Shown in pieces: positions 25,436 through 34,983 of a DNA stretch of 64,000 nucleotides. A program made the translations under genes and the position numbers. The DNA lies in assembly GCF_036488675.1 (NCBI RefSeq), contig NZ_CP133150.1, positions 215,317-279,316 on the forward strand. The letters run 5' to 3'. The stretch comes from Sinorhizobium chiapasense. GTDB taxonomy: Bacteria; Pseudomonadota; Alphaproteobacteria; Rhizobiales; Rhizobiaceae. The notes under the pieces were generated by a model that searched no databases, was not told the DNA's origin, and saw only the letters and a list, made by a program, of their open reading frames with translations. The first letter of the stretch is position 1; each line of letters begins with the position of its first letter.

Positions 25436-26574
25436 ACCTGCAACTCAGCAATGCACGGATCGTCCAGGAAGATCGAGTTGTCGAAGGTGGCCTGGAAATT
25501 GAGGACACAATGGTGTCGTCGATCGGCGCAGCAACAACGGGCCGGATCAGTGTGCTCGATTGCGAGGGCGACTTCCTGCTGCCCGGCCTGATCGACCTGC
25601 ACACGGATAATGTTGAAAAGTTCATGCACCCACGGCCGGGTGTCCAATGGCCCGCACCGCTCGCCGCGGTGCTTGCACACGATTGGGAACTGCTCGGAGC
25701 TGGCATCACGACGGTGCTCGATGCGCTGTCGCTCGGCGACTACGACAGCGGCGGCGCCCGCACCGCCATGCTGAACGAGGCGATCGACGGAATGACTGAG
25801 GCGCGCGCCGCCGGTCTCCTCAAGGCCGATCATTATTTTCACTTTCGCTGCGAACTCTCCGATTCGGCCATGCTGACGCTCGTTGAGCGGCACGTCGACA
25901 ATCCTGGCCTGCGGCTCATCAGCATGATGGATCACACGCCCGGCCAGCGGCAGTGGCAGAATCTGACGCTCTATCGCGAGTTCCGCCGCAAGAAGAACGC
26001 TCGCGTCTGGACGGAGGACGAATTCGCGCTCTATATCACCGAACGCCGCGAGCACCAGCAGCAATATGTCCCGTCGGGCCGCTCGACGATCGGACAGCTG
26101 TGCCGCGAGCGCAATATCCGCATTGCCAGTCACGACGACACGACTGCGGCGGACGTCGATCAATCGCACGCGGACGGCATCACAATCAGCGAGTTTCCGA
26201 CGACGATCGAGGCGGCGAGCCGCGCCCGCGGACTCGGCATGAAGATCGTCATGGGTTCGCCGAACATCATCCTCGGCGGTTCGCATTCCGGCAATGTCAG
26301 TGCGATGGAGCTCGCCGACAAGGGGCTGCTCGACGTGCTGACCTCCGACTACGTGCCGGGAAGTCTGCTGCATGCGGCGTTCGCGCTGGCGGCCAAAGGC
26401 TTCGATCTTCCGGAAGCGGTCGCGATGGTGACGAAGAACCCCGCCGACTTGCTTGGCTTTACCGATCGCGGCCGCATTGCTCCTGGCCTGCGCGCCGACC
26501 TCATCCGTGTGCGCCTCGTCGAGGGCGTGCCGGTGATCCGCAACATCTGGGTCGCCGGTCGACAATATCTCTAA
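25432..26574 (+). CDS. phnM: ribosyl-phosphonate triphosphate diphosphohydrolase
   Basis: A 380-residue amidohydrolase-fold enzyme that removes pyrophosphate from 5-triphosphoribosyl 1-phosphonate after the PhnGHIL step. Metal-binding motifs are LLPGLIDLHTDN, the MMDHTPGQ block, RIASHDDTTAADV and LTSDYVPGSLLHAAF, and the end is a typical amidohydrolase (ADLIRVRL). Start ATG with GGAGG upstream. It is the first recognised phn gene here, ahead of phnG, whereas in Escherichia coli it follows phnL. Confidence 0.94.
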   Translation: MNLQLSNARIVQEDRVVEGGLEIEDTMVSSIGAATTGRISVLDCEGDFLLPGLIDLHTDNVEKFMHPRPGVQWPAPLAAVLAHDWELLGAGITTVLDALSLGDYDSGGARTAMLNEAIDGMTEARAAGLLKADHYFHFRCELSDSAMLTLVERHVDNPGLRLISMMDHTPGQRQWQNLTLYREFRRKKNARVWTEDEFALYITERREHQQQYVPSGRSTIGQLCRERNIRIASHDDTTAADVDQSHADGITISEFPTTIEAASRARGLGMKIVMGSPNIILGGSHSGNVSAMELADKGLLDVLTSDYVPGSLLHAAFALAAKGFDLPEAVAMVTKNPADLLGFTDRGRIAPGLRADLIRVRLVEGVPVIRNIWVAGRQYL

Positions 26575-26603
26575 CGGGCGTACGAGCGAAAAAAGGAACA
26601 AGA

Positions 26604-27089
26604 ATGATGAGTTCGAAAACGGAGATGCAAGCCGAACCGGCTGCCGTCGCGCAGCGTTGCGACTGGCTCGGTGTTTTGTCCCGCAGTGTCGGCAGTGAGC
26701 TTGAAGCCTTGGCCACCGAGGTGGTGAGCGGCGCGACGTTTGGATGGCTGCGGACTCCGCATGTCGGCCTGGTGATGGTTCGAGGTCGCGCCGGTGGGAC
26801 GGGCAATGTGTTCAACCTCGGCGAGATGACTGTGACCCGCGCCTCGGTCCAGCTCGATGACGGTACGGTCGGGCACGGTTACGTGCAGGGACGCGACAAG
26901 CGCCAGGCGGAACTGGCGGCGATTATTGATGCGCTACTGCAGCAGCAGGTCCGCCATGACGAGATCATGGCAAAGGTCGTCGAGCCGCTGCGCCAAAAAG
27001 CGGAAGCGCGGCGGGTCGAGAAGAGCCGCAAGGCCGCGTCCACCAAAGTCGATTTCTTCACCATGGTTCGCGGGGAGGACCCGGCGTGA
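26604..27089 (+). CDS. phnG: C-P lyase complex subunit PhnG
   Basis: A 161-residue core subunit of the carbon-phosphorus lyase complex (PhnG2H2I2J2). The block GNVFNLGEMTVTRASVQLDD and GHGYVQGRDKRQAELAAIIDAL are the PhnG signatures. Two adjacent ATGs (26604, 26607) follow AAAGGA. It ends in an overlap with the GTG start of phnH. Confidence 0.94.
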   Translation: MMSSKTEMQAEPAAVAQRCDWLGVLSRSVGSELEALATEVVSGATFGWLRTPHVGLVMVRGRAGGTGNVFNLGEMTVTRASVQLDDGTVGHGYVQGRDKRQAELAAIIDALLQQQVRHDEIMAKVVEPLRQKAEARRVEKSRKAASTKVDFFTMVRGEDPA

Positions 27090-27721
27090 CGATACAATCC
27101 TCAGCACCATCCGTGCGTGCCATTTCCCCCGCCGGCGCTTCGCTGAAGCCCGGTTTCGCCGATCCGATCTTCGACGCCCAGGCGGTGTTTCGCGCCGCAT
27201 TGGTTGCGACGTCCTATCCAGGCCGCGTCATCCCGCTCGATCGCAACCTGGCGGCGCCGCAGCCCTTCTCATCGGCAACCGCGGCCCTCTGTCTGACATT
27301 GATGGATTTTGAGACGCCGGCTTGGCTCGACCGGCGGGCGGCATCCGGCGAGGCGACCGCGTGGCTTCGTTTTCATTGCAGCCTGCCGCTGACCGAGACT
27401 GCCGCAGAAGCTCGCTTTGCCATCGTCTCCGATCCGGCGAACCTGCCGCGCCTCCGCGAACTCAATCCAGGCGACGTCGAATATCCCGACCGTTCGACGA
27501 CGCTCATCATTCAGGTCCCTTCCTTGACCGATGGGCCGACAACGACCTGGACCGGTCCAGGCATCAACGGAAGCATTAAGGTCGGTATTGCGGGACTGCC
27601 GTTCCGGTTCTGGGAGGACTGGGATCTGAACAGCGAACTCTATCCGCGCGGCATCGACGTGATTTTCACATCCGGCAACGCCGTGGTCGGTCTGCCACGT
27701 ACCATCAAAGTGGAGGCTTAA
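27086..27721 (+). CDS. phnH: C-P lyase complex subunit PhnH
   Basis: A 211-residue PhnH subunit. FDAQAVFRAAL near the start, ALCLTLMDFETPAWL, ELNPGDVEYPDRSTTLIIQV and GPGINGSIKVGIAGLP fit the family. The start is GTG 27086, overlapping phnG by 4 bases. It lies in the middle of the co-translated phnGHIJKL block. Confidence 0.93.
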   Translation: MTIQSSAPSVRAISPAGASLKPGFADPIFDAQAVFRAALVATSYPGRVIPLDRNLAAPQPFSSATAALCLTLMDFETPAWLDRRAASGEATAWLRFHCSLPLTETAAEARFAIVSDPANLPRLRELNPGDVEYPDRSTTLIIQVPSLTDGPTTTWTGPGINGSIKVGIAGLPFRFWEDWDLNSELYPRGIDVIFTSGNAVVGLPRTIKVEA

Positions 27722-27722
27722 A

Positions 27723-28829
27723 ATGTATGTTGCCGTCAAAGGTGGCGAGCAAGCCATCCTCAATACCCACAAGCTGATCTCTGAGACGCGTCGAGGCGAT
27801 CCTGCGATCGCTGAACTGACGCTGACCCAGATCAGCGAGCAGTTCGGGCTCGCCGTCGATCGGGTGATGGCGGAGGGCTCTGTTTACGACCGCCAGCTCG
27901 CCGCGCTGGCATTGAAGCAGGCGCAGGGTGATGCAATGGAGGCGATCTTCCTCCTTCGTGCCTATCGCACCACACTGCCGCGCATCGCCATGTCGGAACC
28001 GATCGACACATCGAGAATGACGATCCGCCGGCGCATCTCGGCGACGTTCAAGGATCTTCCCGGCGGGCAGGTGCTTGGCCCGACTTACGACTATACGCAT
28101 CGTCTACTCGACTTCGCACTTGCCGCGGACGGTATTGAGCGGGTGCAGGCGGCGCCGGCCGCCGAACCGCTCGACCAGCTCGTGCCGCGCGTCGTAGACT
28201 TTCTCGGTAATGAAGGCGTGATCCAGGACGAGAGGGATGACGGCCAGGACGAGGTCTTCGATCTGACCCGCCAGCCAATGAGCTTTCCGGCGGGCCGCGA
28301 TCAACGCCTGCAAAATCTCGCGCGCGCCGATGAGGGCTTTCTGCTCGGTCTCGCCTACTCGACCACCCGCGGTTACGGCTACAACCATCCCTTCGTCGGC
28401 GAACTCAGGCTCGGAGAGGTGACTGTCGAAATCGTTCCCGAAGAGCTCGGGTTCCCCATCGCGGTCGCGGACGTCACCGTCACCGAGTGCCAGATGATCA
28501 ACAGCTTCCGAGGAAGCGCGGAGCAGCCGCCGCAATTTACGCGCGGCTACGGTCTGACCTTTGGCCATAATGAACGCAAGGCCATGTCCATGTCGCTGGT
28601 TGATCGGGCGATGCGATCCCGCGAACTCGGCGAAGACGTACGTCACCCCGCCCAGGATGAGGAGTTCGTCCTCTCTCATACGGACAACGTCGAGGCAAAC
28701 GGGCTCGTAACGCACTACAAGCTGCCGCACTACGTCGACTTTCAGGCGGAACTGCAGCTCGTGCGGCAATTGCAGACAGAATACGAGGCTGCCCGCGCGG
28801 CTGCACAGAGCAAGGAGGCGGCTGAGTGA
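27723..28829 (+). CDS. phnI: C-P lyase complex subunit PhnI
   Basis: A 368-residue PhnI, the nucleosidase-type core subunit that with PhnG, H and L couples ATP and phosphonate at ribose C1. It begins MYVAVKGGEQAILNTH and contains FLLRAYRTTLPR, GQVLGPTYDYTHRLLDFAL, GLAYSTTRGYGYNHPFVGEL and VDFQAEL near the C-terminus, all conserved in the family. Its stop overlaps the phnJ start. Confidence 0.95.
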   Translation: MYVAVKGGEQAILNTHKLISETRRGDPAIAELTLTQISEQFGLAVDRVMAEGSVYDRQLAALALKQAQGDAMEAIFLLRAYRTTLPRIAMSEPIDTSRMTIRRRISATFKDLPGGQVLGPTYDYTHRLLDFALAADGIERVQAAPAAEPLDQLVPRVVDFLGNEGVIQDERDDGQDEVFDLTRQPMSFPAGRDQRLQNLARADEGFLLGLAYSTTRGYGYNHPFVGELRLGEVTVEIVPEELGFPIAVADVTVTECQMINSFRGSAEQPPQFTRGYGLTFGHNERKAMSMSLVDRAMRSRELGEDVRHPAQDEEFVLSHTDNVEANGLVTHYKLPHYVDFQAELQLVRQLQTEYEAARAAAQSKEAAE

Positions 28830-29719
28830 TGAGCGACATGACCACAAACTACGGCGACGACGGCTATAACTTCGCCTATCTCGACGAGCAGACCAAGCGG
28901 ATGATCCGTCGGACGCTGCTCAAAGCCCTCTCAATCCCCGGATATCAGGTCCCGTTCGGCGGTCGTGAGATGCCGCTCGCCTCTGGGTGGGGCACAGGGG
29001 GGATTCAGATTACGGCAAGTGTCCTCGGCCCGGATGACCGCCTGAAGGTGATTGACCAGGGCGCGGACGACACCACCAACGCCGTTTCCATCCGCCGCTT
29101 TTTCCAGACGGTCGCCGACATCGCCGTCACCGAATCCACCGAGGAAGCAACCATAATCCAGACCCGCCACCGAGTACCGGAGGCACCGCTTACGGAAGGT
29201 CAGATACTTGTCTATCAGGTTCCCGAACCTGAACCTTTGCGCAAGCTGATCCCGCGCGAGAGCGAAACTCGCAAAATGCATGCCTATGCCGAGTACGGCG
29301 CCATGCAGGTAACGCTCTATGAGGACATCGCCCGTTTTGGTCGCATCGCCAAGACTTATGACTATCCGGCGATGATCAATGGCCGGTTTCTCATATCACC
29401 ATCGCCGATCCCGAAGTTTGATAATCCCAAGATGGCAAACAACCCCGGTATTCAGTTTTGGGGTGCCGGCCGAGAAAAGCGCATCTATGCCGTGCCGCCA
29501 TACACCTCAGTGCACAATCTCGACTTTGACGATCATCCATTCGAAGTCCAGACCTGGCAAGGCTGCTGCTCGCTCTGCGGTTCGACAGTGAGCTACCTCG
29601 ATGAGGTGATCACCGACGACAAGGGGTCGCGCATGTTCGTCTGCTCCGACACCGATTTCTGCAACACCCGTCAGGCTGAGGCCCCGGCACAAACGAAGGT
29701 CGCCGGAGGGCAGTCATGA
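28829..29719 (+). CDS. phnJ: C-P lyase catalytic subunit, radical SAM enzyme PhnJ
   Basis: The 296-residue enzyme that breaks the carbon-phosphorus bond with a [4Fe-4S] cluster and SAM. Cys247, Cys250, Cys272 and Cys278 have exactly the spacing of Cys241, 244, 266 and 272 of the Escherichia coli protein, giving three cluster ligands and the radical-carrying Cys. YNFAYLDEQTKRMIRR and WGTGGIQITASV near the start are also conserved. ATG 28829 overlaps the phnI stop; GTG 28826 is an alternative. An extra Cys246 next to the cluster is a small difference. Confidence 0.96.
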   Translation: MSDMTTNYGDDGYNFAYLDEQTKRMIRRTLLKALSIPGYQVPFGGREMPLASGWGTGGIQITASVLGPDDRLKVIDQGADDTTNAVSIRRFFQTVADIAVTESTEEATIIQTRHRVPEAPLTEGQILVYQVPEPEPLRKLIPRESETRKMHAYAEYGAMQVTLYEDIARFGRIAKTYDYPAMINGRFLISPSPIPKFDNPKMANNPGIQFWGAGREKRIYAVPPYTSVHNLDFDDHPFEVQTWQGCCSLCGSTVSYLDEVITDDKGSRMFVCSDTDFCNTRQAEAPAQTKVAGGQS

Positions 29720-30519
29720 CCATGAATGCGATCCAAAAGCTGGCTCCGAAACCGCCGCTTCTCGAAGTCTCCGGGCTTTGCAAATCCTATGGCGGCCAGA
29801 TCGGCTGCCGCGATATTTCCTTCACGATCCGGCCCGGGGAAGTACTCGGCATTGTCGGCGAAAGCGGGTCGGGAAAATCGACGCTGCTCGCCTGCCTCTC
29901 CGGCCAGCTGGCGCCGGATGCCGGCACGATCACCTATGACATGCAGGGTCGCGGTCCCGTCGACATTCTGACGCTCTCCGAGCCCGAGCGGCGCCGGTTG
30001 GCCCGTACCGATTGGGGCATCGTCCACCAGAACCCGCGCGACGGCTTGCGCATGGATGTGAGTGCCGGCGGCAATATCGGCGAGCGGCCGATGGCGATCG
30101 GCGCCCGCCACTACGGCAACATCCGCGCAGAGGCGCAGGACTGGCTGAAGAAGGTCGAGATCGACCTTGCCCGCACCGACGACCAACCACGCACCTTCTC
30201 CGGGGGCATGCAGCAACGCCTGCAGATCGCCCGCAATCTCGTCACCCGACCGCGGCTCGTCTTCATGGACGAACCGACCGGCGGCCTCGATGTCTCGGTG
30301 CAGGCACGTCTGCTCGACCTCTTGCGCGGGTTGGTGCGCGAGCTTGGCGTCGCCGCCATCATCGTCACTCACGATCTTGCCGTCGTGCGCCTGCTCGCCG
30401 ATCGGTTGATGGTCATGCAGCGCGGCCGCGTCATCGAACAGGGCCTGACCGACCAGGTGCTCGATGACCCCCATCATCCCTACACGCAACTGCTCGTTTC
30501 CTCGGTCCTGCAGGTTTGA
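29716..30519 (+). CDS. phnK: C-P lyase accessory ATPase PhnK
   Basis: A 267-residue ABC-type ATPase that docks on the C-P lyase core. Walker [11 protein letters not shown]-loop [13 protein letters not shown] (PhnK-specific), signature [15 protein letters not shown], Walker [13 protein letters not shown] and the H-loop VTHDLAVV are intact. It overlaps phnJ by 4 bases. There is no PhnCE partner in the window, consistent with a role in the lyase complex rather than transport. Confidence 0.94.
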   Translation: MTMNAIQKLAPKPPLLEVSGLCKSYGGQIGCRDISFTIRPGEVLGIVGESGSGKSTLLACLSGQLAPDAGTITYDMQGRGPVDILTLSEPERRRLARTDWGIVHQNPRDGLRMDVSAGGNIGERPMAIGARHYGNIRAEAQDWLKKVEIDLARTDDQPRTFSGGMQQRLQIARNLVTRPRLVFMDEPTGGLDVSVQARLLDLLRGLVRELGVAAIIVTHDLAVVRLLADRLMVMQRGRVIEQGLTDQVLDDPHHPYTQLLVSSVLQV

Positions 30520-30535
30520 GACGAAAGGATATCCC

Positions 30536-31267
30536 ATGACCATTCGTTTGCACGCCCAGGGCCTCGCCAAGACATTCACGCTCCATACCCAGGGCGGCAT
30601 CGTCCTGCATGTATTCGACAACATCGAGCTTGTGGTGAAGTCCGGCGAGTGTGTCTGCCTGCACGGGCCGTCCGGCGCCGGCAAATCGACGCTTCTGCGC
30701 TCGCTCTATGCCAATTACAAGCCGGACGCCGGCAAAATCCTCGTCCAGCACAAGGGCGACATGGTAGATCTCCTGGTTGTCGATCCTTGGGAAGTGGTTG
30801 AAATTCGCCGCTTGACGATCGGCTATGTCAGCCAGTTCCTGCGCGTCATCCCGCGCGTCAGTGCCCTTGACGTCGTCGCGGAACCGGCGATCGCCAACGG
30901 CCTGCCGGCCGAAAAGGCCAAGGCGCTCGCCCAGACCCTGTTGACCCGTTTGCGCATTCCCGAGCGCCTCTGGTCGTTGGCACCGGCCACCTTCTCCGGT
31001 GGCGAGCAACAGCGTGTCAACATCGCCCGGGGCTTCATCGTCAACTATCCGATCCTGCTGCTCGACGAACCGACCGCGTCGCTCGACGGGGCCAACCGGC
31101 AGACCGTAATCGCGCTGATCAATGAAGCCAAGACGCGCGGCGCGGCAATCGTCGGCATTTTCCACGATGCCGAGGTTCGCGAGGCGGTCGCAGACAGATT
31201 ATTCGAAGTTACCCCTCGCTCGTCGGAATCGACAACGCGTTCGATACCGGAGCCGACCCGCGCATGA
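30536..31267 (+). CDS. phnL: C-P lyase accessory ATPase PhnL
   Basis: A 243-residue ABC-type ATPase needed for formation of the ribosyl phosphonate. Walker [37 protein letters not shown] (typical of PhnL), signature [15 protein letters not shown] and Walker [12 protein letters not shown] are intact. ATG 30536 has AAAGGA upstream. It is the last gene of the operon; a new Pho box follows at 31312. Confidence 0.94.
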   Translation: MTIRLHAQGLAKTFTLHTQGGIVLHVFDNIELVVKSGECVCLHGPSGAGKSTLLRSLYANYKPDAGKILVQHKGDMVDLLVVDPWEVVEIRRLTIGYVSQFLRVIPRVSALDVVAEPAIANGLPAEKAKALAQTLLTRLRIPERLWSLAPATFSGGEQQRVNIARGFIVNYPILLLDEPTASLDGANRQTVIALINEAKTRGAAIVGIFHDAEVREAVADRLFEVTPRSSESTTRSIPEPTRA

Positions 31268-31311
31268 AAGCGCGGCCGGCAAAGCAAAAGCGCGTTCGTC
31301 AGTTCTGCAGT

Positions 31312-31329
31312 CTGTCATTCATCTGTCAC
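31312..31329 (+). promoter_or_regulatory. Pho box of the intact importer operon
   Basis: CTGTCATTCATCTGTCAC is an almost ideal PhoB box (7-4-7). It starts 44 bases after phnL and governs the operon that runs from the binding protein to phnN. Confidence 0.85.
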
Positions 31330-31355
31330 GCTACCATGCGAACGCTCTTATGTAG

Positions 31356-31371
31356 ACATGTCTAAACAAGT
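31356..31371 (+). promoter_or_regulatory. PhnF-type operator of the importer operon
   Basis: ACATGTCTAAACAAGT, one change from the other three sites, 26 bases after the Pho box and 48 before the start codon. Confidence 0.68.
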
Positions 31372-31418
31372 TGCAAGCCTGAGCTTCCACCAATTTTGGC
31401 TACCGAGGAAATCGCGCC

Positions 31419-32969
31419 ATGAACATCAGCCGCCGGAACTACCTGAAGGCAATGAGTGCCGTTCCACTGCTTGGCACTATCGCACCGCAAATTGTCCACG
31501 CCCAGACCCGAACCGATTTGATCATTGCGGTTCAGGATAATCCGCCACAACTCGATCCTCTCAGGCTCGGTACCAACGTCACCCACCGGGTTACAGCGGG
31601 CATCTACGATACGCTGATCCGTATCGATCGCCGTAACGGCGACCGCATGGTTCCCGGACTTGCGGAGTCTTGGCATCAGATCGATCCCCGCACCTGGGAC
31701 GTCGTCATTCGGAAAGGCGTCCGCTTCCACGACGGGTCGGTCATGACCACTGAAGACGTAGCCTACACGTTTGGGCCGGAACGCATGTTGACAGAAGGAC
31801 TTCCGGGGCAAAGCGTTTCCCGGCAGTTTTTCAGCGGGCTGGAAAAGGTCGTCGCCCTCGACGACAACACCGTCCGCTTTGTTACCAAACAACCCGATCC
31901 GCTTTTCGAATTCAGGCTGTCCAACTGGGCAAGTCAGATCATCAGCAAGGCTGCGTTCCAGAAGGTTGGTGACTGGGACAAATGGGCGCTTTCGCCGGTC
32001 GGTACTGGCCCTTATCGCGTTGCCGAAGTCAGTGCTGGCGACCGCATCCGGCTTGTCGCCCACGATCAGTACTGGGGCGGCCAGCCGCCATTTTCTTCGC
32101 TGACCTTCAAGGTCATGCCGGAAGCCGCAAGCCGTGTCAACGCGCTGGCGGCCGGGGACGTTCATATCATCACCGAAGTCACCCCGGATCAGATCGCGAC
32201 GATCAAGGGACATGAAAACCTCGACGTCGTTGGCGGGGGGACCAACAATACCCGCGTTGTGAACTACGGCACGCTCGGCGGACCGCTTAAAGACGTCCGT
32301 CTCCGCAGAGCGCTCAACCTTTCGATCGACCGAAAGGCCATTGCCGAACAGCTGGTTGCCGGGCTAGTGGGCGTTCCGCGAGGGTTCCAGTGGCAGGCCT
32401 ATGGCGACATGTTCATTGAGAATTTTCCAATGCCGGCATACGATCCCGATGCCGCAAGGAAGCTCCTTTCCGAAGTGGGCTATACCGGCGCCCCGATCGA
32501 ATATCGAACACTTAACAATTACTACGCCGGCCAACTCGATACGGCGCAGGCGCTGCAACAGATGTGGCAAGAAGTCGGCCTCAACGTTCAGCTCAAGATT
32601 TGCGATAATTGGACTCAGGTCTTCGCTCAACCGAACCATGCTATCTTCGACGGTTCGGTCTCCTCGCTCTATCCGGACGTGATGGGATCACTCTGGCACT
32701 CTTATGGGCCGAACGGCTTTATTCGCTACCAGGCCAAGAGCTGGAGCAGCACGGAGTTCGACGCGATTGGCGAAAAACTTCAAACGCTGACCGACCGCAC
32801 TGAGCGCCGCAAGCTCCACGAGCGCGTGCTGGAAATCTTCGCCGAAATCGATCCGCCTGGCACGGTGCTCTACGAAACGCCGATGCTCTACGGCAAGCGG
32901 CGGGATGTCGCTTGGACGCCGTATCGCATTCCGATGATGGACTTTGGTCCGTTCAACATGCCCGCATAG
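31419..32969 (+). CDS. periplasmic solute-binding protein, peptide/opine type
   Basis: A 516-residue family 5 extracellular solute-binding protein. A twin-arginine signal (SRRNYLKAMSAVPLLG) ends near VHAQ, which suggests Tat export of the folded protein. The mature part has the family blocks PPQLDPLRLGTN, GLAESWHQIDPRTWDVVIRKGVRFHDG and PVGTGPYRV. Family members bind peptides, nickel, sugar-phosphate opines or glutathione. With Pho control and C-P lyase neighbours the ligand is probably a phosphonate ester or conjugate. A short fragment of this gene lies at 11586-11625. Confidence 0.9.
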   Translation: MNISRRNYLKAMSAVPLLGTIAPQIVHAQTRTDLIIAVQDNPPQLDPLRLGTNVTHRVTAGIYDTLIRIDRRNGDRMVPGLAESWHQIDPRTWDVVIRKGVRFHDGSVMTTEDVAYTFGPERMLTEGLPGQSVSRQFFSGLEKVVALDDNTVRFVTKQPDPLFEFRLSNWASQIISKAAFQKVGDWDKWALSPVGTGPYRVAEVSAGDRIRLVAHDQYWGGQPPFSSLTFKVMPEAASRVNALAAGDVHIITEVTPDQIATIKGHENLDVVGGGTNNTRVVNYGTLGGPLKDVRLRRALNLSIDRKAIAEQLVAGLVGVPRGFQWQAYGDMFIENFPMPAYDPDAARKLLSEVGYTGAPIEYRTLNNYYAGQLDTAQALQQMWQEVGLNVQLKICDNWTQVFAQPNHAIFDGSVSSLYPDVMGSLWHSYGPNGFIRYQAKSWSSTEFDAIGEKLQTLTDRTERRKLHERVLEIFAEIDPPGTVLYETPMLYGKRRDVAWTPYRIPMMDFGPFNMPA

Positions 32970-33097
32970 GGTAGCATATGCTTGCTGCGGCATCATGCGT
33001 CGATTGGGTCGCATGATGCCCATCCATTCAATCCATGCGCCGTGTTCCGAGGTCGATTGAGGCTGCCGGTGGCGGTGCTACTGCTAGGCAATCTCCC

Positions 33098-33955
33098 ATG
33101 ATCATAGCGCATCTTACCGATCTTCATATCCGCGAAGCGGGCAAACCCTTGGCTTCCGGAAACGCAGATTACACTGCCATGGCGGCACAAGCGTTCGAGC
33201 GCGTCGCCAATATGAATCCAAGGCCGGATATGATGGTCATCACCGGCGATCTGGCTGATAGCGGCCAAATCGGTGAATATCAGCGACTCAAGGAGATGAC
33301 CGAGGCGTTGCCGTTCCCGGTGCATATGGTCCTTGGCAACCACGACATCCGCGAGAATTTTCTGTGCGTTTTTCCGGAGATGAAAGGCGCCAGCGGTTTT
33401 GTTCAGTTTTGCGTCGAGCAGGACAACCTTCGTGTCATTGGGTTGGATACCCTTGTTGAGGGAGAAGGCCTGGGCCGCCTTTGCTCCGAACGACTGTCCT
33501 ACCTTCGGGATCGCCTTCAGGAGCGGCCCGATGTTACCACCCTCATTCTTGTCCATCATCCGCCTTTCGCCTTCGGCGGAGGCATTTACGACGCCGTAAG
33601 GCTGATCGACGGAGCGCAAGAACTAGGCGAGATTATCACGGCCAACAAACAGGTCGTTCGTCTCCTCTGCGGTCATCATCACCGCGCGATCGACTGCCTG
33701 TGGAATGGAACGCTCGCATCGGTAGCGCCGGCGGTTGTAAGCTCTGGCCATCTTCAGCTGGGCGACGTTCGCGTCTTCAAAAATATCAATGAGCCCCCGG
33801 CATTCAAACTTCACGTGCTGGTCCCTGGAAGCGGCTTCGTGTCGCACACCGTCTTCGTCAAAGATTTCGGTCCGGCTTACGAGAACATCCCAGATCCCAA
33901 TTACCAGGCGCTGGCTTCCTTGATGAAGCAAACCGCGCTCGAAGCGTCTCGGTAA
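33098..33955 (+). CDS. calcineurin-like metallophosphoesterase, GpdQ type
   Basis: A 285-residue cytoplasmic binuclear phosphodiesterase. All motifs are present: LTDLHI (Asp, His), VITGDLADSG (Asp), GNHDIR (Asn, His), VHHPPF (His) and CGHHHRAID (two His). GpdQ-like enzymes cleave glycerophosphodiesters and some phosphonate monoesters. ATG 33098 is the natural start for the MIIAHLTDLHI strand. It lies between the binding-protein and ATPase genes of the importer, so it probably opens the imported diester. Confidence 0.88.
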   Translation: MIIAHLTDLHIREAGKPLASGNADYTAMAAQAFERVANMNPRPDMMVITGDLADSGQIGEYQRLKEMTEALPFPVHMVLGNHDIRENFLCVFPEMKGASGFVQFCVEQDNLRVIGLDTLVEGEGLGRLCSERLSYLRDRLQERPDVTTLILVHHPPFAFGGGIYDAVRLIDGAQELGEIITANKQVVRLLCGHHHRAIDCLWNGTLASVAPAVVSSGHLQLGDVRVFKNINEPPAFKLHVLVPGSGFVSHTVFVKDFGPAYENIPDPNYQALASLMKQTALEASR

Positions 33956-33963
33956 ATACGATC

Positions 33964-34983
33964 ATGCACGATACCAGTGTCGCACCGCTGCTTCAGATCA
34001 AGGATCTTCGCGTCCGGTTCGAGTCGACACGCGGATCCACCGAGATTTTGCGCGGCATCGATCTGCATATCGGGCGCGGCGAGATTCTCGGCCTTGTCGG
34101 GGAGTCGGGATGCGGAAAAAGTGTTACCTGGCTTGCCGTCCTTCGGGTACTTGGACGGCAAGCAAGGACTACCGGTTCCGTTCTGTTCGAAGGATCGAAC
34201 CTTCTGAGTCTCAACGAAAAAGCCATGGCTGCCCTTCGTGGCCGGCGCTTGGCAATGATTGTCCAAGATGCCACAGCGTCACTTAATCCGATCCACACGA
34301 TCGGATTTCAGCTTGCCGAAACACTGGTTCTGCATCGCAAGTTCGGATGGAGCACCGCGCGCGCTGAAGCAAAGCGATTGCTCGATCGGGTTCGAATACC
34401 AGCTGCAGAGCGACGCCTCGGTCAATACCCTCACGAGCTCTCCGGGGGCACGAACCAACGCGTGGCAATCGCCATGGCCTTGGCAGGAGAGCCGGACCTG
34501 CTTGTCGCAGACGAACCCACAACTGCGCTCGACGTCACAGTGCAGGCTCAAGTTTTGGACCTGCTCAGAGAGATCAGGAGCGACACGGGCATGTCAATTG
34601 TCCTTATCTCACATGATCTAGGCGTCGTGCGCGAAACCAGCGACCGGATTGCCGTGATGTATGCGGGAAGACTCGTGGAGATGGCGTCATCATCTGATTT
34701 CTGGCGCCGAGCGGAACATCCGTATACGCGTGGTCTTCTTGCCGCCGCTCCCGATATTGATGAGCCGGTCGGCCGGCTACGAGCGATACCCGGTCAAGTT
34801 CCTGCCCCAAGTGACATCTCGGGTGGATGCGCATTCGCGGCCCGATGTCCCGAGGCCATGCCGAGTTGTTCGGTTGTGACGCCGCCAATAGCCCTGGTTA
34901 CGAACGATCATTGCGTCGCCTGCCTGAGGACCGGCTCCTGCGACGCGGAACTGGCTAGGATAAACCGTGAGGTCTCGGCATGA
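33964..34983 (+). CDS. ABC transporter ATP-binding protein, DppD type
   Basis: A 339-residue ATPase with Walker [11 protein letters not shown]-loop [10 protein letters not shown], signature [15 protein letters not shown], Walker [13 protein letters not shown] and the H-loop ISHDLGVV. The C-terminal Cys-rich oligopeptide-transporter motif ([16 protein letters not shown]) is present and may bind an Fe-S cluster as in DppD-like proteins. It overlaps the next ATPase gene by 4 bases. Confidence 0.92.
   Translation: MHDTSVAPLLQIKDLRVRFESTRGSTEILRGIDLHIGRGEILGLVGESGCGKSVTWLAVLRVLGRQARTTGSVLFEGSNLLSLNEKAMAALRGRRLAMIVQDATASLNPIHTIGFQLAETLVLHRKFGWSTARAEAKRLLDRVRIPAAERRLGQYPHELSGGTNQRVAIAMALAGEPDLLVADEPTTALDVTVQAQVLDLLREIRSDTGMSIVLISHDLGVVRETSDRIAVMYAGRLVEMASSSDFWRRAEHPYTRGLLAAAPDIDEPVGRLRAIPGQVPAPSDISGGCAFAARCPEAMPSCSVVTPPIALVTNDHCVACLRTGSCDAELARINREVSA

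Noticed and set aside
25183..26601. 472-codon minus-strand frame
   Set aside because: It is antisense to phnM, whose metal-binding motifs are unmistakable.
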